From assembly GCF_034931045.1 (NCBI RefSeq), contig NZ_JAYGHH010000008.1:1-64000 (forward strand): a DNA stretch of 64,000 nucleotides, read 5' to 3'. The notes beneath the pieces were generated by a model. It was not told the origin of the DNA, made no database searches, and saw only the letters and a list, made by a program, of their open reading frames with translations. The translations under genes were made by a program, and so were the position numbers. The stretch comes from Nodularia sp034931045 (lineage in GTDB: Bacteria; Cyanobacteriota; Cyanobacteriia; Cyanobacteriales; Nostocaceae). Each line of letters starts with the position of its first letter. The stretch's first letter is position 1. Below are positions 57,305 through 64,000 of the stretch, piece by piece.

Positions 57305-58024
57305 ATGAAAACCACCTTGCTACCGTCGGTAAACAGTTCTTTGTTAGAAGTTGATCATGTTTTTATCTGTCTGAGGACAGCACCGGAAGTAGAATTTTTT
57401 GCGAAACATGGACTAACTGTTTCTCCTACTTCCGTCAAACAGCCGGAAAGAGGTACAGCTTCGCAGATTATTTTTTTTGAGAATTTTTATTTAGAATTTA
57501 TCTGGGTTGAGGATGAAGTTGCGGCGGAAATTTATGCAGTTCGTACAGGTATAGATTTTTTAGGGCGGACTTATGAGTATAACAATAAATATTCCCCCTT
57601 TGGGGTTGCTCTACGTCAGCAATCTGGGAGGAAAGCGTTTCTAGATGAGTATAAATTTAGCCATTCATTACCAAAAGAATCAGAATTATTATTGAGTTTT
57701 TCCAGTGAAAACTTAGTCACTCAAACCGAACCTCTGTGTTTTGTCATTCCTGATGCGATCGCTTTACCCACATTAACAAGAAATTTCCCCAATTTAAAGC
57801 ACCAGTGGATGTCCCATAGATTGGGGATCAAAAAAATGACCGGAATGGAGATTTCTAGCACTTGTGAAAATGCGTTGACTCAACCTTTAGCGCTGTTATC
57901 ACAAGATGGCGTAGTGCAAATTGAGTATGGTTCACCCTGTATGCAATTGCATTTTGATAATTGTATACAACGAGGCGTAATAGATGCGCGGAAAATTAAT
58001 ATTCCTCTGATATTGCAATTTTAG
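57305..58024 (+). CDS. VOC/glyoxalase-like protein
   Basis: 239 residues. It opens SSLLEVDHVFICLRTAPEVEFFAKHGL, a glyoxalase-like (VOC) beta-alpha-beta start with a potential metal-binding His. This continues with ASQIIFFENFYLEFIWVEDE, the usual second strand with Glu. The second half repeats the fold loosely (LHFDNCIQRG near the end). The gene is 19 bp before the first SbmA-like exporter gene, in what looks like one operon with the NRPS. It could be a resistance or tailoring protein; nothing in the sequence fixes the substrate. Confidence 0.7.
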   Translation: MKTTLLPSVNSSLLEVDHVFICLRTAPEVEFFAKHGLTVSPTSVKQPERGTASQIIFFENFYLEFIWVEDEVAAEIYAVRTGIDFLGRTYEYNNKYSPFGVALRQQSGRKAFLDEYKFSHSLPKESELLLSFSSENLVTQTEPLCFVIPDAIALPTLTRNFPNLKHQWMSHRLGIKKMTGMEISSTCENALTQPLALLSQDGVVQIEYGSPCMQLHFDNCIQRGVIDARKINIPLILQF

Positions 58025-58043
58025 ATACAGAGGTCATCATCTC

Positions 58044-59773
58044 ATGGGTTTGAGAAATCGTCAAATATGGCAGCAATTATGGCAAATTGTCCAACCATAC
58101 TGGTTATCTCGTTGGCGTGACCGAAAAATAGCGATCGCGCAGTTAATTGTGCTGGTAATCTTATCATTGGGAAGTAGTTACTTCATAATTTTTGAAATTT
58201 TCCAACGGGGTGAACTCACATCTTCCTTAGCAGCACAAAACGCCAATAGATTTTATCAAGCATTTTGGTTTTTTACTGGCGTTATTATAATTAACATTTT
58301 ATTTATATCCTTAAAAAACTATATCCAAGCTCAACTCAGCCTTGACTGGCGCAAATGGGTAACATCTGACTATCTCCAAGAATATTTTCAACAACAAGCG
58401 TTCTATCAATTACTAGCTAACTCTAACATTGATAATCCCGATCAACGTTTAGCTGAAGATATAAAAAATGTCACCCAAACCTTAGTAGCACTATTTGTAA
58501 TTTTACTAGATTCTTTAGTGCAGTTAATTGGTTTTATCGGCGTGCTATGGTTGATTTCTCCCATCCTGATGTACTCTTTAGTAATTTATGCCGGACTCGG
58601 TTCACTGTTGACAACATTGGTATTTGGCAAAGTTTTACTAGGGATAAACCTTGAGAAACTAAAGCGAGAAGCTGACTTTCGCTATGGTTTAGTTAGAGTC
58701 AGAGAAAATGCCGAATCTATCGCCTTTTATGGTGGACAAACCCAGGAAATAAAACAACTTCAACAAAAATTTATCCGCGTATTTGCCAATATCAAACGTT
58801 TGATTCGCTGGCAATTTCAGCTAAATATTTTTCAGAATGGTTATCAGTTTCTCACCTTTATTTTACCCTTTGTTATTTTAGCACCACGCATATTTGACCG
58901 TGAACTAGAAATAGGTGCTGTTACCCAATCTCAAGCAGCCTTTGAAAGAGTAGGATTAGCACTGGGATTAATTATTAATCAATTCAATCAAATCAGTGTT
59001 TTAGCCGCAGGAACTCAACGACTGACAGAACTTAAAAATGGCATACAAAAATTATCCTCTCTCCCCCCAGAAGGTAAAATAAAAATCTTAGAAAATAGAT
59101 ATATTGCAGTTAAAATTCTGACTTTAGAAACTCCCAAACAAATCAGTTTAGTTAAAGATTTATCTCTAACTGTACAGCCAGGTGAATCATTAATTATTAT
59201 CGGAGCTAGTGGTGTCGGTAAAACTTCTTTATTACGTGCTATTGCAGGGTTATGGGTACATGGAAAAGGGACAATAGAACGCCCAACTAATGAACATATA
59301 GTATTTCTGCCACAACGTCCTTATATGTCTTGGGGAAGCTTACGACAGCAATTAATTTATCCCCTCACAGAAACTAATATTCAGCCTGAAATTCTCCTAC
59401 AAATTCTTCAAGAAGTACACTTACCGGATTTAGCCACACGTCACGGAGGCTTAGATGCTGTTATTGATTGGTCAAGGGTGTTATCTTTAGGAGAACAACA
59501 AAGACTCGCCTTTGCTCGGTTGTTAGTAATTAAACCAAAATATGCCATTCTGGATGAATCAACCAGTGCCTTAGATGTTGAAACTGAAGCCAGTTTATAC
59601 CAAAAGCTGCAAACAACATCAATCACTTATATTAGTGTCGGACACCGTAAAGAATTGTTGAATTATCATCAACTTGTATTAGNNNNNNNNNNNNNNNNNN
59701 NNNNNNNCTGGTAGAACCGCAAAAATGGCAATTATGGCCAAGAATAGATTATGAAAACTTCAGCAATGCCTGA
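58044..59773 (+). CDS. SbmA/YddA-like ABC exporter 1 (membrane and ATPase domains), cut by a 25-N gap
   Basis: About 570 residues once the gap is closed. The six-helix membrane domain (about 20-330) has LSLDWRKWVTSDYLQEYF, DNPDQRLAEDI and LKREADFRYGLVRVRENAE, all typical of the ABC_membrane_2 (SbmA/YddA/ABCD) family. The ATPase has Walker A GASGVGKTS, signature LSLGEQQRLAFAR, YAILDESTSALD and SVGHR. The N run (59683-59707) follows LVL; after it the frame LVEPQKWQLWPRIDYENFSNA runs to a TGA at 59771, so the native gene overlaps the start of the next. The sister gene at 59751 is a clear duplicate. The two half-size exporters probably form a heterodimer for export of the NRPS product. Confidence 0.9.
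59683..59707. other. Assembly gap (25 N) in ABC exporter 1
   Basis: Exactly 25 N. The frame needs a gap of 2 mod 3 to reach the natural C-terminus at 59771, so the stated length is a placeholder, as at 18462. Confidence 0.85.
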
Positions 59774-61469
59774 GCAATTTGATTATGGCTTACTACGGCA
59801 ATTTGGGCGAATTGTAAAACTTTATTGGCTATCATCACAAAAGTGGCAAGCGATCGCCTCCCTAATATTACTGATATTTCTCTCATTCATTAGCACCGCT
59901 ATCATGGTAGGCGTGAGTATTTTTTTGGGAGAATTAGAATCATCCTTAGCAGCAGTAGATAACAACCGATTTTTGCAAGCAGTTCTCACATTCCTGGGAA
60001 TATTATTAATTGGAGTCCCCATACTTTCCCTAAAAGTATACGTGCAATCCCGATTAAGCTTATCTTGGCGACAATGGTTAACAGAATATTTTCTGCATCA
60101 ATACCTACATCAACGAAATTTTTACGACCTGACCATAACGGCGGACATTGATAACCCCGACCAGCGCATTGGTGAAGATATCGAAAATTTTACAAAACAA
60201 TCACTCTATTTTGCCGTTGTTCTATGGGACTCGATTTTACTGCTAATTGGCTTCTCTGGAGTCCTATGGCGCATCTCTTCTCCATTAATGGTCTTTTTAA
60301 TCATTTACGCCATTGTAGGCACAGTAATCACCACAGCAGTCTTTGGGCGAACTTTAGTAGGAATTAACTTTGAACAACTCAAACGAGAAGCGGATTTTCG
60401 TTATGGTTTAATTCGTGTCCGAGATCATGCAGAGGCGATCGCATTTTATCAAGGAGAAGCAGTAGAATATCAAGAACTGTGGCAGCGTTTCTTGCGTGTA
60501 TTTAGTAACTTTACCCACCTAATTCGTTGGCAATTGGGCTTAGACTTATTTCAAAACAGTTATCAATACATCACATTTTTGTTACCAACATTTATTTTAG
60601 CTCCTCAGATTCTCACTGGCGAATTAGAACTAGGCGTATCAACACAAGCTGGAGTAGCTTTTCGGAGTATCTTAATTGCATTAGGTTTAGTCGTCAGCCA
60701 ATTTGAGCAACTAAGTAACTTAGCCGCAGCAGTAACTAGGTTAGACCAACTGCAAAACAGCCTCAAAGAATTACAAAACCCCACTCACCTGAGTCAACCA
60801 CGACTTAACACAGTGGAAAGTTCCGAAATCAGTTTTGAGAACGTCACCCTACAAACCCCCGATTATCAAAAGATTTTAGTACAAGACTTATCCTTTACCA
60901 TTTCCCCTGGACAATCCCTATTAATAACCGGTAAAAGTGGTGTAGGCAAAACCTCACTATTGCGTGCCTTAGCCGGACTGTGGCAAGCTGGCACAGGAAC
61001 CATAACTCACCCAAAGCGTTCCGACTTACTATTTTTACCGCAACGTCCCTATATGATTCTCGGCAGCTTGAGAGAACAGCTACTATATCCCCAATTTAAT
61101 CACAGCATACCAGAAAATCAGCTCTTAGAAACTTTACAGCAAGTCAACTTAACAGACTTAGTACAACGCTTTGGCGGTTTAGATATAACTACCGACTGGG
61201 GAACAGTATTATCAATAGGAGAACAACAAAGATTAGCCTTTGCCCGCTTACTTTTGCAATCTCCCCAGTACGCAATTTTAGACGAAGCCACCAGCGCCTT
61301 AGACGAAACCAACCAAACCTTACTATATCAACAACTACAGCAAACTGAAATCACCTATATCAGCGTTGGACATCGAACCTCATTGCGCTCTTTCCATCCC
61401 TGGATATTAGAACTCAAAAACAGTAATAATTGCCTCAAACCAATCAAAACTTCGCGTTCCTCCGCGTGA
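59751..61469 (+). CDS. SbmA/YddA-like ABC exporter 2
   Basis: 572 residues from ATG 59751; an in-frame ATG at 59766 (MPEQFDYGLL) is an equally good start. Both overlap the reconstructed end of exporter 1. The membrane domain (about 25-340) has LSLSWRQWLTEYFLHQYL, DNPDQRIGEDIENF and LKREADFRYGLIRVRDHAE. The ATPase has GKSGVGKTS, LSIGEQQRLAFAR, YAILDEATSALD and SVGHR. It is strongly similar to exporter 1 throughout. The last residues (KTSRSSA) and stop codon fall inside a dispersed repeat (61451-61496), so the original C-terminus was probably replaced. The NRPS gene starts 241 bp downstream. Confidence 0.92.
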   Translation: MKTSAMPEQFDYGLLRQFGRIVKLYWLSSQKWQAIASLILLIFLSFISTAIMVGVSIFLGELESSLAAVDNNRFLQAVLTFLGILLIGVPILSLKVYVQSRLSLSWRQWLTEYFLHQYLHQRNFYDLTITADIDNPDQRIGEDIENFTKQSLYFAVVLWDSILLLIGFSGVLWRISSPLMVFLIIYAIVGTVITTAVFGRTLVGINFEQLKREADFRYGLIRVRDHAEAIAFYQGEAVEYQELWQRFLRVFSNFTHLIRWQLGLDLFQNSYQYITFLLPTFILAPQILTGELELGVSTQAGVAFRSILIALGLVVSQFEQLSNLAAAVTRLDQLQNSLKELQNPTHLSQPRLNTVESSEISFENVTLQTPDYQKILVQDLSFTISPGQSLLITGKSGVGKTSLLRALAGLWQAGTGTITHPKRSDLLFLPQRPYMILGSLREQLLYPQFNHSIPENQLLETLQQVNLTDLVQRFGGLDITTDWGTVLSIGEQQRLAFARLLLQSPQYAILDEATSALDETNQTLLYQQLQQTEITYISVGHRTSLRSFHPWILELKNSNNCLKPIKTSRSSA

Positions 61470-61496
61470 ACCTCTGCGCCCCTTTGCGTTAAAAAA
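61451..61496. repeat. Dispersed repeat supplying the stop codon of exporter 2
   Basis: ttcgcgttcctccgcgtgaa then cctctgcgcccctttgcgttaaaaaat. The tga at 61467-61469 is the stop codon of exporter 2, in the same relative place as in the copy at 33095-33140. Confidence 0.75.
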
Positions 61497-61499
61497 TCA

Positions 61500-61589
61500 T
61501 TACGCAAAATTATGAAAAACGTGCGTGTAGCGCATACCACAAAAGACACTCAGTAAAGAGGGTTTCACAGAGTTATTGCGTAAGTCCTA
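61500..61589. repeat. Non-coding repeat ending in ttgcgtaagtccta (copy 2)
   Basis: ttacgcaaaattatgaaaaa at the left end and gtaaagagggttt...agagttattgcgtaagtccta at the right end. It matches the ends of 31651-31776, but the middle differs (gtgcgtgtagcgcataccac). Confidence 0.55.
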
Positions 61590-61656
61590 AAAATCAAACA
61601 TTCACATCCCCCACTAGACTTAATAACAAAAACTTGCAATAATTAAATTCTAACTA

Positions 61657-61689
61657 TCCGCGCCTCTGCGCCTGGTGCGTGCAAAAAAT
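61657..61689. repeat. Dispersed repeat just before the NRPS start
   Basis: tccgcgcctctgcgcctggt then gcgtgcaaaaaa, a further copy of the family, ending 21 bp before the NRPS ATG. Confidence 0.6.
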
Positions 61690-61710
61690 CCTCCCATTCA
61701 GCATATCGAG

Positions 61711-64000
61711 ATGACATCTTCCGAAGCAAGAATCAACCAGGAACTAAAAAACCGCATAGCCGCACTACCGCCAGAAAAACGAGCGTTATTTGAGCAACTT
61801 CTCCGCCAACAAACAAATTCCGGCAAATTTTCCCCGCAACAAACTATTCCCCGTCGTCAAGAAAATACCGAATTACCCCTTTCTTTAGCACAGGAAAGAT
61901 TGTGGTTTCTCGATCAAATTGACCCTCACAATTGTGCATATAATATTGCTATTAGTTGGCAATTAACTGGCAACCTCAACATTCCGGCTTTATTTACCAG
62001 TTTACAAACAATTATCCACAGACACGAAAGCTTAAGAACTGCTTTTCCATCCCAGGAAGGTAAACCCTATCAAGAAGTTTTCCCCACGGTTGACTTACAA
62101 TTACCAGTTATCGACTTACAAAATTTACCACCACAACAGCAAACACAAGCAGCTGAAAATTTAGCCAAACTAGAAGCTAGTCAACCCTTCGATTTAACTC
62201 AAGCGCCTCTGATGCGGGTAAAATTAATTCGCCTCACACCACATCAAACTACTTTACTGCTGACGTTACATCATATCATTGCCGATGGCTGGTCACGGGG
62301 AATTTTATTGCGGGAGTTGGCGATTTGTTACCGTGCGTTTATCAAGGGTGAAAAACCATCTTTACCAGAATTACCGATTCAGTATGCAGATTTCGCCCTA
62401 TGGCAGAGGGAATGGCTACAAAAAGAGGAAATGACAGCACAATTGGCGTATTGGCGACAAAAATTAGCTGCATTACCAACTCTAGAACTACCAACCGATT
62501 ACCCACGCAGCCCCCTGCAAAAGTTTCAAGGAAAAACTGAGTCTTATTTATTGCCAAAAAACCTGTTAGAATCACTCAAAAATTTGAGTAAGCAGCAAGG
62601 CGTAACTTTGTTTATGTTGTTGCTAACAGCGTTTAAAATTTTATTACATCGTTATTCTCAACAAGATGAGATTGTTTTAGGAGTACCCAGTGCTAATCGC
62701 GATCGCCAAGAGATAGAAGGGTTAATTGGCTTTTTTGTCAATACTTTAGTATTAAGAACAGATATATCTGGAAATCCTACCTTTCAAACCCTCCTCGAAC
62801 GGATACGCACAACCGCCGCCGACGCTTATCAGCATCAAGAAATTCCCTTTGCCAAAGTGGTAGAAGCATTGCAAATAGAACGGGATTTAAGCCATAATCC
62901 CCTTGTGCAAGTGATGTTTCAGGTACAAAATGCAGCGTACCAATTACAAAATGATACCCATTTAGATTTACAACTACCAGATTTAAAAATTCAGCAAACT
63001 TGGGTAGAAACTGGCGCAACCAAATTTGACTTAACTTGTCATTTGGTAGAACGTTCGGAAGGTTTGCTAGTGGTGATGGAATATTGCACAGATTTATTTG
63101 AACAGCAAACTATCACCCGGATGATTCAGCACTTGCGGATCATACTAACCGCAGTGGTGGAAAACTCCAGCCGCAAAATTTCCGAAATCCCCATTCTCAC
63201 CCCCCAAGAAGAACATCAAATCCTGGTGGAATGGAATCAAACTCAGGTAAATTATCCCCAAAAGTGGTTACATCAACTATTTGAGTCTCAAGTTGAACGT
63301 ACACCTGAAAATATTGCTGTTTGTTATCGAGAGCAAAACCTAACTTATCAAGAACTTAACAGCAAAGCCAATCAACTGGCGCATCACTTACAAAATTTGG
63401 GTATTGGCTGTGAGTCTTTAGTGGGGATTTATTTAGAACGTTCACCAGAATTAATCATCGCCTTACTAGCAGTTATCAAAGCTGGAGGTGCTTATGTACC
63501 CCTAGATAGCAAATTACCACCAGAACGTTTAGCCTATATGCTTCAGGATGCCAAACCTGAAATTTTATTGACAATGGCTGCATCGGTGGCAACATTACCA
63601 AACTATGAAGGCACTGTACTGTGTTTAGATGAAGATTGGCAAGCGATCGCTCAAAATCCAGAAAACAACCTCAATCTCATTGTTACAGGTGAAAGCCTAG
63701 CTTATATAATTTATACTTCAGGTTCTACTGGTACACCAAAGGGAGTCATGCTTACCCATCGAGGATTAGCAAACTACCTCCACTGGGCAATTGCAACATA
63801 TCCGGTAACAGCCGGAATGGGTGTACCCGTGCAATCTGCCATTAGTTTTGATGCCACAATTACCAGTTTATATCCTCCCCTGCTCGTTGGTAAAGCTGTG
63901 ATCTTGTTACCAGAAACAGAGGAAATCGCAGCACTGAGTAACGCCCTGAGTTCTGCAACTAATTTTAGTCTAGTTAAGCTCACCCCAGCCCATTTGAGCA
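61711..64000 (+). CDS. Non-ribosomal peptide synthetase, condensation-adenylation module, cut by the window end
   Basis: At least 763 residues, open to the last base. A short N-terminal helix (LPPEKRALFEQLLRQQ) leads to a condensation domain (about 55-480): LSLAQERLWFLDQ, RHESLRTAF, and the catalytic HHIIADGWS near 187. The adenylation domain begins near 520 (FESQVERTPENIAVCY, LTYQELN) and shows GAYVPLDSKLP, YIIYTSGSTGTPKGV near 666 and the pocket start SFDATITSL. The first specificity residues are D-A-T-like, but the rest of the pocket is outside the window, so the amino acid cannot be named. Starting with a C domain and no loading module, it expects an acyl or peptidyl donor, possibly the chain from the PKS genes. 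It is the last gene of the rightward VOC-ABC-ABC operon. Confidence 0.95.
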   Translation, partial: MTSSEARINQELKNRIAALPPEKRALFEQLLRQQTNSGKFSPQQTIPRRQENTELPLSLAQERLWFLDQIDPHNCAYNIAISWQLTGNLNIPALFTSLQTIIHRHESLRTAFPSQEGKPYQEVFPTVDLQLPVIDLQNLPPQQQTQAAENLAKLEASQPFDLTQAPLMRVKLIRLTPHQTTLLLTLHHIIADGWSRGILLRELAICYRAFIKGEKPSLPELPIQYADFALWQREWLQKEEMTAQLAYWRQKLAALPTLELPTDYPRSPLQKFQGKTESYLLPKNLLESLKNLSKQQGVTLFMLLLTAFKILLHRYSQQDEIVLGVPSANRDRQEIEGLIGFFVNTLVLRTDISGNPTFQTLLERIRTTAADAYQHQEIPFAKVVEALQIERDLSHNPLVQVMFQVQNAAYQLQNDTHLDLQLPDLKIQQTWVETGATKFDLTCHLVERSEGLLVVMEYCTDLFEQQTITRMIQHLRIILTAVVENSSRKISEIPILTPQEEHQILVEWNQTQVNYPQKWLHQLFESQVERTPENIAVCYREQNLTYQELNSKANQLAHHLQNLGIGCESLVGIYLERSPELIIALLAVIKAGGAYVPLDSKLPPERLAYMLQDAKPEILLTMAASVATLPNYEGTVLCLDEDWQAIAQNPENNLNLIVTGESLAYIIYTSGSTGTPKGVMLTHRGLANYLHWAIATYPVTAGMGVPVQSAISFDATITSLYPPLLVGKAVILLPETEEIAALSNALSSATNFSLVKLTPAHLS

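Noticed and set aside
1..64000. tRNA, rRNA or CRISPR arrays
   Set aside because: None recognised on reading either strand; a tRNAscan or Rfam search would be decisive.

Overview
The window looks like part of a draft genome from a filamentous, probably heterocyst-forming cyanobacterium (Nostocales). The signs are frequent GCGATCGC (HIP1) octamers, heptameric TGTTCCC tandem repeats, many short dispersed palindromic repeats, phytochrome-type GAF and PatA-like receiver proteins, a PEP-CTERM protein and remnants of a DevBC-type exporter. Three runs of N interrupt it (18462-18486, 50916-50998, 59683-59707). Two of them are exactly 25 N and break otherwise intact genes, so they are best read as scaffolding placeholders.

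Region 1 (1-12.8 kb) is a signalling island. It holds a receiver-GGDEF(degenerate)-EAL protein, a PEP-CTERM surface protein, a two-gene minus-strand operon of sensor kinases (one with a receiver that has lost its phospho-acceptor Asp), and a very large CBS-GAF-GAF-PAS4-histidine kinase followed by a response regulator. The first GAF of the large kinase carries both cysteines of a DXCF-type cyanobacteriochrome, 28 residues apart, so it is probably a photoreceptor.

Region 2 (12.9-31.5 kb, minus strand) is a three-gene assembly line read right to left: a fatty-acyl-AMP ligase/acyl-CoA dehydrogenase/ACP fusion, then two fully reducing, C-methylating type I PKS modules (KS-AT-DH-cMT-ER-KR-ACP each). 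It should activate a fatty acid, oxidise it on the carrier, and extend it by two malonate units with C-methylation. There is no release domain. Small dispersed repeats fill the gene junctions and also lie in frame inside two of the genes.

Region 3 (32.3-49.5 kb, plus strand) carries a parvulin-type isomerase, a type 1 secretion ABC transporter with a dead C39-like peptidase domain, and a HlyD adaptor. A TonB-dependent siderophore-type receptor with an AMIN domain and an MFS exporter follow. Then come two large Calx-beta proteins, one ending in a DUF4114-like domain and one in RTX repeats; these are likely substrates of the secretion system. The two share an almost identical first 305 bp.

Region 4 (49.7-64 kb) holds a luciferase-like monooxygenase of the natural-product type, a devB/devC deletion-fusion pseudogene, a type II thioesterase, a fatty acid hydroxylase/sterol desaturase-like protein, a coupled pair (membrane protein plus Apd1-type [2Fe-2S] protein) and a DUF3102-like protein. 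It ends with a rightward operon of a VOC-like protein, two SbmA/YddA-like ABC exporters and an NRPS (C-A...) that runs off the window. Regions 2 and 4, with the receptor and exporters of region 3, may be one hybrid lipopeptide pathway, possibly a metallophore; that link is inference. Three dispersed MITE-like elements (87-155 bp) and several other repeat families occupy the intergenic regions. No rRNA, tRNA or CRISPR array was recognised.
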